Below the pieces are notes generated by a model. That model was not told where the DNA came from. It ran no database searches and was given only the letters and a program-made list of their open reading frames with translations. Below are positions 43,316 to 51,938 of a stretch of 64,000 bases of DNA, piece after piece. The stretch is from Candidatus Galacturonatibacter soehngenii. Lineage in GTDB: Bacteria > Bacillota > Clostridia > Lachnospirales > Lachnospiraceae. Numbering within the stretch: position 1 is the first letter of the stretch; each line of letters starts with the position of its first letter. The translations under genes and the position numbers were made by a program. The stretch is from positions 186,001 through 250,000 of the forward strand of contig NZ_WAGX01000005.1 in the NCBI RefSeq assembly GCF_008830185.1, written 5' to 3'.

Positions 43316-45298
43316 TTACCAATCCAGACTCACTTCACCAAAATCTGACAATGGCACTGTGTACTTATGGTTACTTCCACCTTGCCATACCACATTTCCT
43401 GATTTATCCTTTTTAATTGCCTTGAATTCAATTTCTTTTCCTACTGGCAAATAAGCTGTAAGCTCCCAATCTGGATACTTTGGACAAGTGGCTGGTCCGA
43501 TTGCTTCATCGGCATTCCAATTACCAAGTTCTGCACAGTTTCCAACAATATAGATATCTTGTCCCCAGTTGGTAGTTGCATTTTTGATATGAAAGGTTAC
43601 TGGAACGCTCTCCATTGCCTCCTCATCAACCGCATAAATTTTTGCATTATTACCTGATAAGGTTATTGTAACTTTTTTATCAGCAGATACTGTTATTTTA
43701 TCATTTGGATTCATCACGTTTACTAACGTGGTTCCTGGGGCAATTGTACTTTCAGCACGAATAGACATAGTTACTGTATCTGTTCCTGCCGAATTGTGAA
43801 ATGCACAAATTAATTCCTGACCTTCCATTTCTCCTTCATCCACTCTTCTTGAAAAAGCGTAAGTATGCATAGAAGTCCACATTTCTCTTTGCGTGCCAAA
43901 GCTAAGAGCTTCATATTCCTGTCTTAGTTCATTTAATGTTGCAATAAGCTGATAGGTATCCGTTGATGTATCAAAGTAATCCTTTATTACATTTCCTTCT
44001 TGATCCTTTGTAACCATCGACCAGCGGTTCCAAGTATCTGCAATACCATTTATCGTAGCACCATTTGCATTTCCACGATTTTGTTCAGTACCTTGGAAAA
44101 CAACTGGGATGCCTCTTGCCGCAAAAATAAATGTTAATGCATTATGCAACTTATCAATGTCTCCTCCCGCTTCCGTAAGAAAACGATTTCTATCATGATT
44201 GTCAATAAAGGTCACCATCTCATTTAGATTTGCTCCATAAAGATAGTCTTGATCAAATATGGATTGTATCGAAATCTCTGATGTATTATTAAAGTTTTTA
44301 CCATAAGCAAAGTCATTTACAATTGCCTGAAACAATGGAAAATCAAGCATTCCAGTCTCTCCATTCTCACCAACCCAGTCCTTAATAAATTCAACATCCA
44401 TATCAAAATTCTCACCAAAAGTTGGTACGCCAAGGTATTCTTGCAATTCATGAATATCAGATGGTTTCATACATTTTGCAGCATCCACTCTGGCCGCATC
44501 TGCCCCCGTATAAGTAAACCAATCTTTAATTGCGTCAAATATCGCCTGCTTTGCTTCTGGATTATCAAAATCTATGTCATCTAATCCTCCCAAATCGTGT
44601 TCTTCTAACATCCTTGTACTTTCTTCTGTGTGTGGATGCTCTAAATCAAAGTTAATATCTCCTTTGTTGTGGTACCATAAAATATTATTAAAAGGTGATG
44701 CAGGTTGTACCTGTGACCCTTCCTTTAACCCTGCATCCGAAATATAGTGTGCCTTATCACCGACTCCTTGAAGATAATCTCCTATGTGGTTTGGAACAAT
44801 ATCCAAAATAACCTTGATACCATTGTCATGGCAAACATCCACTAGCTCTTTTAGTTTTTCTTTACTCTTAGTTGGATCATTTGCTCCAAAATATCGGCTG
44901 GCACGGTTTGGATCATAAACATTGTAGCCATGATATGCGGTCGGCCATTGTTTTCCATTTGGATCAGGTACGCCCCATAATTGCGGGTCAGATACGGGAG
45001 AAATCCAAATTGCAGTATATCCCATACCTTTTATGTAAGAAATCTTGTCAATAATTCCTTGCCAATCTCCTCCATGCATATAGCGAAAATCTTCTTCTAC
45101 ATTTTCTGCAAATCGAAATGCTTCTCCTGTTGCATTATTGGATGAGTCTCCATCATAAAAACGATCCACCATAATCTGATAGATTGCCTCACCTTGAAGA
45201 CTACTAGATGCTTGTACATTAATTGGTGTCAACATTGATAGCAATAGTAAAATACAAAGAAAAAAATTCCCCCATCTTTTTATTAACTTTTTCAACAT
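43316..45298 (-). CDS. Secreted alpha-amylase with CBM20 starch-binding domain
   Basis: 660-aa extracellular enzyme. Signal peptide 1-30 (ends near VQASS). GH13 barrel and B domain: YQIMVDRFYDGD, DIVPNHIGDY, nucleophile Asp in ADAARVDAAK near 272, Glu in FGENFDM near 295, and Asp in FIDNHDRNRF near 367. A C domain follows, then a CBM20 module at about 565-660 (VPVTFHIKNATTNWGQDIYIVGN, ELGNWNADEA, WELTAYLPVG). The layout is like cyclodextrin glucanotransferases, but without a separate Ig-like D domain being clear, so plain alpha-amylase or CGTase are both possible. Start follows GAGGAGAGGG. Confidence 0.92.
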   Translation of the reverse strand: MLKKLIKRWGNFFLCILLLLSMLTPINVQASSSLQGEAIYQIMVDRFYDGDSSNNATGEAFRFAENVEEDFRYMHGGDWQGIIDKISYIKGMGYTAIWISPVSDPQLWGVPDPNGKQWPTAYHGYNVYDPNRASRYFGANDPTKSKEKLKELVDVCHDNGIKVILDIVPNHIGDYLQGVGDKAHYISDAGLKEGSQVQPASPFNNILWYHNKGDINFDLEHPHTEESTRMLEEHDLGGLDDIDFDNPEAKQAIFDAIKDWFTYTGADAARVDAAKCMKPSDIHELQEYLGVPTFGENFDMDVEFIKDWVGENGETGMLDFPLFQAIVNDFAYGKNFNNTSEISIQSIFDQDYLYGANLNEMVTFIDNHDRNRFLTEAGGDIDKLHNALTFIFAARGIPVVFQGTEQNRGNANGATINGIADTWNRWSMVTKDQEGNVIKDYFDTSTDTYQLIATLNELRQEYEALSFGTQREMWTSMHTYAFSRRVDEGEMEGQELICAFHNSAGTDTVTMSIRAESTIAPGTTLVNVMNPNDKITVSADKKVTITLSGNNAKIYAVDEEAMESVPVTFHIKNATTNWGQDIYIVGNCAELGNWNADEAIGPATCPKYPDWELTAYLPVGKEIEFKAIKKDKSGNVVWQGGSNHKYTVPLSDFGEVSLDW

Positions 45299-45350
45299 AT
45301 AATCCCTCTCCTCCTTAATCCCAATTATAATAATTTTACTATTTTCATTA

Positions 45351-45364
45351 AAATACCGGTATTT
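45351..45364. promoter_or_regulatory. Palindrome AAATACCGGTATTT, candidate operator of the amylase promoter
   Basis: A perfect 14-base palindrome with a central CCGG, the style of LacI-family operators. It lies directly downstream of the amylase -10, covering the predicted transcription start. Confidence 0.55.
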
Positions 45365-45372
45365 ATATGTAA

Positions 45373-45400
45373 ATTATACCAACATCCTTTTTTATCACAA
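45373..45400 (-). promoter_or_regulatory. Promoter of the amylase operon
   Basis: TTGTGA (45400-45395) and TATAAT (45378-45373) with a 16-base spacer; the -10 is preceded by TGG, giving an extended -10. The start falls near 45366. Confidence 0.6.
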
Positions 45401-45417
45401 GGCTTTTCTATACATAT

Positions 45418-45457
45418 TGCTTGATTTTTTTAGGTAATCGTTATACTATTACCTAAA
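45418..45457 (+). promoter_or_regulatory. Promoter and candidate operator of the LacI-type gene
   Basis: TTGCTT (45418-45423), 18 bases, then TATACT (45442-45447). Ten-base perfect arms TTTAGGTAAT (45429-45438) and ATTACCTAAA (45448-45457) flank the -10, an ideal place for repression. Autoregulation by the LacI protein is inferred. Confidence 0.55.
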
Positions 45458-45483
45458 ATGAGTTGAACAAAAAGGAGTATTTT

Positions 45484-46521
45484 ATGGCTGTTACTATAAA
45501 AGATGTTGCTAGAGAAGCTGGGGTTTCCGTTGCAACGGTCTCAAAAATATTAAACAATAAGCCCTATATTTCTGAAAAAACAAGGCAGCATGTGAAAGAA
45601 GTTATGAAACAACTTGACTATCACCCCAATGCACAAGCCAGTAATTTTAAATATAAGCGTTCCAACAATATCATATTTCTGGCAATCACACAGTTACATA
45701 CGGCTTTTCATAATCCACATATGTTTGAAATCTTGTGCGGTGCAGAGAGTGTCACCAAAAAAAAGAAATATAATCTTTCATTTGTTGGGGTATCTTCTAC
45801 AGAGGAGGCTTATACTAGCGTATTAGAAATCGTAGGGCGCAATACTGCAGATGGAATATTGGTGCATGGTTCTGCAACCTCAAGACATCTCGTTGATTTT
45901 CTTGTAAAAAGTAATTTCCCTCATATCATTATCGGAAGACCTCCTTTTGCAAGTGCTTCTTGTTGGATTGATATCAATAATCGTATGTCTGGTCAAATGG
46001 CGATGGAATATTTAGAGACATGCGGCTATTCTAAAATTGCTTTCCTTGGTGGACCAAAAAGTGATGAGATATCAAGACATCGTTTACAGGGCTTCCTTTC
46101 CTATATGAATATAAATGGCTTGACTACACAAGAAGATTTTATTAAATATGGGGAATACACAAAAGAGAGTGGGTTTACTATGATGGAAGAATTGTTATCA
46201 TACGGTACACTTCCAGATGCTGTTATTTGTGAAAATAATTTAATTGCAATGGGTGCTGTAAAAGCAATTGAAAATAAAAATTTATCAATCCCTAAAGACA
46301 TAGGAATGATTACCTTTGATGATTATCCTTTATCGCAACTTATTGATCCACCACTTACCGTTATAGACATTGATGTCTATGAAATGGGGAATCAAGCAGC
46401 TACTATATTACTTCGAAAAATTAATAATAAAAATCTATCGGTACAATCCTTTGTTACACTCCCAAACTTAATTGTACGTTCCTCTACAAGAAATCCAAGA
46501 ACAAAAAAAGATGCCCTCTAA
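45484..46521 (+). CDS. LacI-family transcriptional regulator of the maltodextrin locus
   Basis: 345-aa repressor. The N-terminal HTH (about 3-50) reads TIKDVAREAGVSVATVSKILN and ends with the hinge-helix segment. The C-terminal domain is a periplasmic-binding-protein-like effector domain with DYPLSQLIDPPLTVIDIDVYEMG near the end. Start at 45484 follows AAAGGAG; an in-frame upstream ATG is seven codons earlier without a site. Divergent from the amylase operon, whose promoter region carries two palindromes, so it is the likely regulator; a maltooligosaccharide would be the effector. Confidence 0.93.
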   Translation: MAVTIKDVAREAGVSVATVSKILNNKPYISEKTRQHVKEVMKQLDYHPNAQASNFKYKRSNNIIFLAITQLHTAFHNPHMFEILCGAESVTKKKKYNLSFVGVSSTEEAYTSVLEIVGRNTADGILVHGSATSRHLVDFLVKSNFPHIIIGRPPFASASCWIDINNRMSGQMAMEYLETCGYSKIAFLGGPKSDEISRHRLQGFLSYMNINGLTTQEDFIKYGEYTKESGFTMMEELLSYGTLPDAVICENNLIAMGAVKAIENKNLSIPKDIGMITFDDYPLSQLIDPPLTVIDIDVYEMGNQAATILLRKINNKNLSVQSFVTLPNLIVRSSTRNPRTKKDAL

Positions 46522-46581
46522 TAATGGGCATCCCAAATCTATTTGCATTTTAAAAGGGACACCCATAATCTGGGCATCCCT
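46510..46581. terminator. Tandem hairpins between converging genes
   Basis: GATGCCC / GGGCATC (46510-46532, overlapping the LacI stop codon) and AGGGA..CCC / GGG..TCCCT (46555-46581). Both have GGGCATC in the second arm, as if duplicated. They lie between the LacI gene and the convergent lipoprotein gene and may terminate both. Confidence 0.55.
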
Positions 46582-46592
46582 TAATCATCTTA

Positions 46593-46946
46593 TTAGTTTG
46601 CTGGTTTTTCAGCATTTGTATCTGTTGCATCTTTGCTATCATCTGCTGCTTCGCCAGTTGCATCAGTAGCATCTTTTGTATCATCTGTACCTTCTGCATC
46701 ATCTGTCTTAGCATCATCTGTCTTAGCATCATCTGTTTTAACATCTTCGGTTTTAACATCTTCTGTCTTTGTATCGTTAGTTAATGCATCTTCTGATTTA
46801 TTTTCAGTTGTAGCATCAGTTGTTGGCTCAGCTGTTGTTGCTGGAGCTGATGTAGTACCAGCGTCCTTACTTCCACATGCTGTTGCAGCAAATGCTAATG
46901 TTGCCACTGTCATTACAAGTGCTAATTTCTTCATTGATTTTTTCAT
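46593..46946 (-). CDS. Small acidic lipoprotein with KTDDA-type repeats
   Basis: 117-aa lipoprotein. The signal peptide ends in lipobox TAC with lipidated Cys 24. The rest is low complexity: Ala/Thr/Asp/Glu/Lys, with five-residue repeats KTEDV and KTDDA (about 65-85) and a continued DATDATGEAAD style. No folded domain is apparent and no His, Trp or Tyr beyond the start. Function unknown; a spacer or cell-envelope protein. Repeats are also DNA repeats, so length may vary between strains. Start follows AGGAGG. The 433-base region upstream to 47379 is AT-rich without another gene. Confidence 0.65.
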   Translation of the reverse strand: MKKSMKKLALVMTVATLAFAATACGSKDAGTTSAPATTAEPTTDATTENKSEDALTNDTKTEDVKTEDVKTDDAKTDDAKTDDAEGTDDTKDATDATGEAADDSKDATDTNAEKPAN

Positions 46947-47024
46947 AATAATAATCCTCCTTAAATATCTTCTTTTATTATAGATTATGGTTTGCTTTAG
47001 TTAACCTTATCAGGCTACGAGAAA

Positions 47025-47053
47025 AATTTACCACAGAGAACTTTAAGAGTCAA
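47025..47053 (-). promoter_or_regulatory. Candidate promoter of the acidic lipoprotein gene
   Basis: TTGACT (47053-47048) and TAAATT (47030-47025), 17-base spacer, giving a 75-base leader. A second candidate, TTGACA-16-TATAAA, lies at 47317-47290. Otherwise the 46947-47379 gap shows nothing. Confidence 0.45.
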
Positions 47054-47379
47054 ACAAATTTTATGACTCAATTTTTAAACAAAAATACACACTTTTTTTA
47101 TACTTTTACTCTTGTCAACGAAAATAAACACAATAGTTTCAATATATTTTTACCTCTAATTGTGAACATTCTATGATCTCTATTGTTAATAATGCTTTAT
47201 TTTTAATGTATTTACTATTATTTTTTTGTGTATTATTTTTACAGCTTTTGTTTTTACTTTGTTACTTATGCACTATAAAAATTAATTTTTTTATATATTC
47301 TTAAACTTTTATGTCAACATTCTTAATATGAATTCAAAATACTGTTAGAAATATTTAAAACAAGAGTAAGAGTTAATGC

Positions 47380-47415
47380 AAAAAAGCAAAAGAATAAAAA
47401 ACATCCTTTTGCTTT
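47380..47415 (-). terminator. Terminator of RNase P RNA
   Basis: Minus-strand AAAGCAAAAG ... CTTTTGCTTTTTT stem, T-run at the end, 22 bases after the RNA 3' end. Confidence 0.75.
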
Positions 47416-47436
47416 ATGAAAAACATATTATATCGT

Positions 47437-47775
47437 GAGCAGAACTATAAGCCGGGTCATGTCTTGGATAATCATCTATCTAGGTTCTACGTCGCCATAG
47501 AACTCAAGCAACCTACCTAAAGCCAGCGGGCCACTGTATGCTTATGTTCGGTCTTGCTTCGGATGGGGTTTACATATGCCTGTCTTGTTACCAAGACAGC
47601 GGTAGTCTCTTACACTGCCCTTCCAACCTTACCGGTATTACCGGCGGTATATTTCTGTTGCACTAGCCTTGGAGTCACCTCCACCAGACGTTATCTGGCA
47701 TCCTGCCCTGTGAAGCCCGGACTTTCCTCACCTGCGGTCTTTCGACACTTGCAGCCGCGATCATCCATTCTACTT
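47437..47775 (-). ncRNA. rnpB: RNase P RNA
   Basis: About 339 bases, catalytic RNA for tRNA 5' processing. The universally conserved core GAGGAAAGTCCGGGC is present near the 5' end, followed by CAGGGCAGGATGCC, and the 3' half has the universal GACCCGGCTTATAG segment. P1 forms between AGTAGAA (47774-47768) and TTCTGCT (47444-47438), which sets the ends. The type appears to be class A. Confidence 0.96.
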
Positions 47776-47785
47776 ACGAAAAATT

Positions 47786-47814
47786 ATTCTAACACAATCG
47801 TTTATTTAATGCAA
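47786..47814 (-). promoter_or_regulatory. Promoter of RNase P RNA
   Basis: TTGCAT (47814-47809) and TAGAAT (47791-47786) with a 17-base spacer, ending about 11 bases before the RNA 5' end. Confidence 0.7.
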
Positions 47815-47838
47815 TCATTTTAAATAACATTTATAGAT

Positions 47839-48759
47839 TTAATCTAAATATATCTTTTCTTTTGCTTTTAGAGACAGATATAACACATTGTTAATCGGAG
47901 TATCAATCTTTAATTTTTTACCGTACTCCAACACAGTACCTGCAAAATAGTCAATTTCCGTCCTTCTCTTCGCCTCCACATCTTGTAACATAGAGGTCTT
48001 TCCATCTGGTGTAAAATTAACAATTACCTCTTCAATTTGCTCTATATCTTCCATTGTAAGGTTAACGTTTGATGCTTTTGCGATTTCTAGCACCTCTAAC
48101 ATAGCCCCCCGAAACAAATCCAATAATTCTTTTACTTGACCAAAATACTTAAACTTAGCACCTGTAATGGCAGAAGCCTGATTTACCCCTACATTAAGCA
48201 TCCACTTTCTCCAAAGCATACGCTTCATATCAGGATACACCTTCGCATTTATTCCAGCTTCCTTTAAATACTGCTCTACCTCTATTACTTCTTGCGAAGG
48301 AATCGTGTTATCTTCATATCCAAATTGAATGACTCCGTCATCTGTATTCACAATACCATCTGTTGTTCGTATGGCATCAATTCCCATAGATAATCCAAGC
48401 AACGTTTTAGAGTTTGAAAATGTACTTTCTAGTCGTTCACTTGCCGTTATTCCGTTTAACAAAGGCAATAAGATTGTATCTTTCGATACCAGTTTTTTCA
48501 CATCTTTCATCGCCTGTTCTAAATCATAGTTCTTAACTGCAAATATAATTAAGTCCATTTTCTTATTTTTTAAATCAGACGAGATGACTTGTGGAAAGAA
48601 AACCTGTTCATTTACTTTTATTCCATTTTGTAATATTCTTTCTTTACGACTTCCATTCGCAACAACATAAAATTTATTTCCATATTTGGCATGTAGATAT
48701 TTGGCATATACACCGCCTACTGCTCCTGTTCCAATCAATGCCACTTCTTCTATAGCCAT
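47839..48759 (-). CDS. panE: 2-dehydropantoate 2-reductase
   Basis: 306-aa ApbA/PanE family NADPH-dependent ketopantoate reductase of pantothenate synthesis. Rossmann motif IGTGAVGGVYAKYL at about 9-22; the FAVKNYD loop at about 73-79; C-terminal domain with the KRRTEIDYFAG active-site segment at about 264-274. Ends close to the rnpB promoter. The family also contains related reductases for other keto acids, so the exact role is probable rather than proved. Confidence 0.85.
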   Translation of the reverse strand: MAIEEVALIGTGAVGGVYAKYLHAKYGNKFYVVANGSRKERILQNGIKVNEQVFFPQVISSDLKNKKMDLIIFAVKNYDLEQAMKDVKKLVSKDTILLPLLNGITASERLESTFSNSKTLLGLSMGIDAIRTTDGIVNTDDGVIQFGYEDNTIPSQEVIEVEQYLKEAGINAKVYPDMKRMLWRKWMLNVGVNQASAITGAKFKYFGQVKELLDLFRGAMLEVLEIAKASNVNLTMEDIEQIEEVIVNFTPDGKTSMLQDVEAKRRTEIDYFAGTVLEYGKKLKIDTPINNVLYLSLKAKEKIYLD

Positions 48760-48777
48760 TTACATCATTCCTTTCTT

Positions 48778-50445
48778 TTACACATGGAAGCAACTACCCC
48801 CTACAAATTCACGAAGAATCGAATTATTTGGAATTTCTTCACTTCCAATAGCCAGAAAATAGTCTAAAAATTTTAGAAGTCTTTTCGCTTCCAAATACTC
48901 TGGCTCATCTTTATTAATACCAAACAACAATGGTTCTGCATATAACTTAAGTACTGCTAATTCATAGATTAGTGCTGAATTAAACATGACATCTGCTTCT
49001 TCTTGATAAGGGAAAATATACTTTTCTTCTCCTCTTCTTACGGAATACCACATATCAATGGTTTGTTTCGCAGATATTCCTCTAGTTCTTGCGTCTCGTA
49101 CCATTCTTCTAATTAAACGACCATCGGTACTTGGTATTCTATTATGTTCATCAATATTTAACTGAGTTAACGCACTAATGTATATTTTAAACTTATTTTC
49201 TTTTGGAAGGGAGTGAGATAACATATCGTTTAGACAATGGATTCCCTCAATTACTAACACATCATTATTTCCTAACTGTTTGAACCTTCCTCTATATTCT
49301 CTTTTTCCAGTTTTAAAATTGTAAAATGGAATTTCGATTGTTTCACCTTTCAAAAGCAAAGCCATATCTTTATTAAACAACTCGACATCAATTGCCTGTA
49401 AAGATTCAAAATCATATTTACCAAATTCATCTTTTTTAACATCTTCACGATTGATAAAATAATCATCCATTGCAATTGGATGAGGATTTAACCCATTTGC
49501 TTGAAGCTGTATGGATAAGCGATGAGAAAAAGTTGTTTTTCCTGACGAAGAAGGACCTGCTATCATGATGAATTTAATTCCAGGTCTATTAACAATACTC
49601 TGTGCTATTTCCGCAATTTTTTTCTCTTGTAACGCTTCCTGTACTAAAATCAACTCATTTGCTTTAGATGATACAATCTTATCATTTAACGCCCCAACTG
49701 TACCAATTTCCAACATATCTCCCCACTTAGTGGATTCTCTTTGCACTTCAAATAATTTTTCCTGTGGCTCAAACGAGGGTACATTTATTGGATCTTTGCT
49801 TGTTGGAAGCTGCAAAACTAAGCCCTCTTTGTAAAAATACAAATCAAAGTATTTAATCATCCCAATGTTTTGAACCATAAAACCGTAGAAATAATCTTCA
49901 AAACTTCCCAAACTATAAATATTTACTTTGGAAGGTCTTCGGTAATGAAACAATCTTTCTTTGTCTGTCATACCATATTTATTAAAAAGTTTTATTGCAT
50001 CATCCGTGTGTATGGCTCTTTTCATAATTGGTAATTTCAGCGCTACCAGTTCACGCATTTTATCTTTTACGTTTGAAACAAATGTTTCATCTAACGAAAC
50101 ATTTCCTTCTACTGTAAAATAGTACCCCTTACTGACGGAATAATGGATTTTAACATCTTTTATATTTTCTTTTCCGCCCACATCGTAAACTGCCTTTAAC
50201 AACAACAACACTGCACTTCTGCGATACGCCATATTCCCGACCGCATCCTTCGTTGTGATAAACGATATCGTACAAGGCTCTTTTAATCTTTTATGAAGTT
50301 CTCGCAAACGATTGTCTGCCATTACAAGTACAATATCATACTCCTTTGTAGATTGATATTCTTCTGCAATCACGCTATAGGTTGTGCCATATGGATATTC
50401 CCTTTCTTCTCCATCAATGGTAACCTTTATCATTTCATTTTCCAT
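48778..50445 (-). CDS. Nucleoside kinase with N-terminal TGS-like domain
   Basis: 555-aa fusion. The N-terminal part (about 1-250) has a ubiquitin-like TGS domain (IKVTIDGEEREYPYGT) and a threonyl/alanyl-tRNA-synthetase SAD-like segment. The C-terminal part (about 290-490) is a uridine kinase-like P-loop domain: Walker A GPSSSGKTTFSHRLS near 291-305 and VLVIEGIHCLND near 405. This fusion is common in clostridia and is annotated as nucleoside kinase; substrate (uridine or another nucleoside) is not certain. Start follows AGGAGG. Confidence 0.85.
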   Translation of the reverse strand: MENEMIKVTIDGEEREYPYGTTYSVIAEEYQSTKEYDIVLVMADNRLRELHKRLKEPCTISFITTKDAVGNMAYRRSAVLLLLKAVYDVGGKENIKDVKIHYSVSKGYYFTVEGNVSLDETFVSNVKDKMRELVALKLPIMKRAIHTDDAIKLFNKYGMTDKERLFHYRRPSKVNIYSLGSFEDYFYGFMVQNIGMIKYFDLYFYKEGLVLQLPTSKDPINVPSFEPQEKLFEVQRESTKWGDMLEIGTVGALNDKIVSSKANELILVQEALQEKKIAEIAQSIVNRPGIKFIMIAGPSSSGKTTFSHRLSIQLQANGLNPHPIAMDDYFINREDVKKDEFGKYDFESLQAIDVELFNKDMALLLKGETIEIPFYNFKTGKREYRGRFKQLGNNDVLVIEGIHCLNDMLSHSLPKENKFKIYISALTQLNIDEHNRIPSTDGRLIRRMVRDARTRGISAKQTIDMWYSVRRGEEKYIFPYQEEADVMFNSALIYELAVLKLYAEPLLFGINKDEPEYLEAKRLLKFLDYFLAIGSEEIPNNSILREFVGGSCFHV

Positions 50446-50467
50446 CGTATCGACCTCCTATCTTAAT

Positions 50468-51238
50468 CTACATAAATTGAAAAGGATTCTTTGTTTTCTC
50501 TGTATATACTTTTATTCCTACAAACCTGTCTTCTATGAATTGTTTCATATATTCTACAAAAATATGCTCAATACCATAGTGACCCGCATCAATGATTACT
50601 AGCCCTTGTGCAACTCCATCGATTCCATCATGATGATCGATATCACCAGTTATCATAACATCTACCTGTGAACGTACTGCATTTTTTATATAACTTTTTC
50701 CTGAACCTGGCATAATTGCAACTTTTTGTAACTTTTTATTCGTGTTTCCAAATACCTTTACATGCTCTAAAGAAAAGACTTTCTTCACATACTCACATAG
50801 CTCTTGTAATTCCATTTCACTTGGCAATAATCCAATCTTTCCAATTCCATGTACTTCATCTGTCTTTTCTAATACTTCTTTTTGACTCAATCTTAGATAA
50901 TCTGCTGCCAAGTCTGCCATCACTGCAACATCAAAATTCGTATGCATGGAGTAGTAGTTTACTTCATTTTGAATCAATTGAATCAACCTTCTACCTACAA
51001 ACTCCTTCTCTGTTATTGTTTTTAAAGATTTAAATATTAAAGGATGATGCGTAAGCAATAGATCCACTTCTTTTTCTATTGCATCAGTCACTACATCATC
51101 CGTAGCATCAAGTGCTATATATACACGATTTATCTCTTTGTCTTTTAGTCCAATTAATAGTCCACAATTATCCCACTCCTCGGCCAAAGAAAGTGGTGCC
51201 AGCTCTTCAAACGCTTTTATTAACGCATGACTCATCAT
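50468..51238 (-). CDS. Nif3-like dinuclear metal-centre protein
   Basis: 256-aa Nif3/YqfO family hexamer. The N-terminal part has LAEEWDNCGLLIG, LTHHPLIF and MHTNFDVA metal-binding His/Asp. A catalytic function for the family is unproven; GTP cyclohydrolase-like activity has been suggested. It overlaps the end of trmK by 32 bases, and GGAGG is 12 bases upstream of ATG. A standard neighbour of trmK and rpoD. Confidence 0.9.
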   Translation of the reverse strand: MMSHALIKAFEELAPLSLAEEWDNCGLLIGLKDKEINRVYIALDATDDVVTDAIEKEVDLLLTHHPLIFKSLKTITEKEFVGRRLIQLIQNEVNYYSMHTNFDVAVMADLAADYLRLSQKEVLEKTDEVHGIGKIGLLPSEMELQELCEYVKKVFSLEHVKVFGNTNKKLQKVAIMPGSGKSYIKNAVRSQVDVMITGDIDHHDGIDGVAQGLVIIDAGHYGIEHIFVEYMKQFIEDRFVGIKVYTEKTKNPFQFM

Positions 51239-51926
51239 AGTATGTGAAAGCCTCCTTTATATACTCTAATTCTAACTTTACTTCTTTGCATCTTTCACCA
51301 TCTTTTTGTTTTGGATGTGCTATAAGCTTATTTAAAATATTTGAATATGTAATAAACTCTTTTTCCAAAAATAGCTTTAGTACTGTATTTTTACTTTCTA
51401 ACAACCCTTTTCCATACTTATAGAATATGGTCTTATTATAAGGTAACACTTCACCTTTGATTGCCTTCATCATTGGATAAAATTTGTCATCTTCTACAAT
51501 CATATTTTCTTCTACAATACGATATCCACATTCAACTAAAAATTTTCTTACTAACTCTATCTCGGACTGTGGTTGCAAAATCAATTCTTTAAAACTTTTA
51601 ACTTGTTTTTCGCCCTCTTTGATAATCTTTCTTACCAGTCCACCGCCCATACCTGCTATTACAAGCGTATCGCCTTCATTTATATTTAAGGCCGTCAAAC
51701 CATCTGACAGCCTTGTTGTTATGTAGCTTTCTAAATTATGTTCTTTAATATGTTCTTTCGCCCTTTCAATCGGCCCTTGATTAATGTCCATAGCAATAGC
51801 AGATGGTACTTGTCCACTTTCTACCAAGAAAATAGGAAGATAACCATGGTCTGTTCCTACATCTACAAGACGATTCCCTTTACTTACCATAGCTGCTATA
51901 GCAGATAGTCTATCAGATAGTTGCAT
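51207..51926 (-). CDS. trmK: tRNA (adenine-N1)-methyltransferase, m1A22
   Basis: 239-aa TrmK. SAM site VDVGTDHGYLPI at about 20-31 and the catalytic-loop block LVIAGMGGGLVRKI. The QPQSEIELVRKFL segment is family-specific. Start at 51926 follows GGAGG; 12 bases after rpoD stop. It modifies A22 of tRNA in Gram-positives. Confidence 0.92.
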   Translation of the reverse strand: MQLSDRLSAIAAMVSKGNRLVDVGTDHGYLPIFLVESGQVPSAIAMDINQGPIERAKEHIKEHNLESYITTRLSDGLTALNINEGDTLVIAGMGGGLVRKIIKEGEKQVKSFKELILQPQSEIELVRKFLVECGYRIVEENMIVEDDKFYPMMKAIKGEVLPYNKTIFYKYGKGLLESKNTVLKLFLEKEFITYSNILNKLIAHPKQKDGERCKEVKLELEYIKEAFTYYDESCVNKSV

Positions 51927-51938
51927 GTTGCCTCCACT

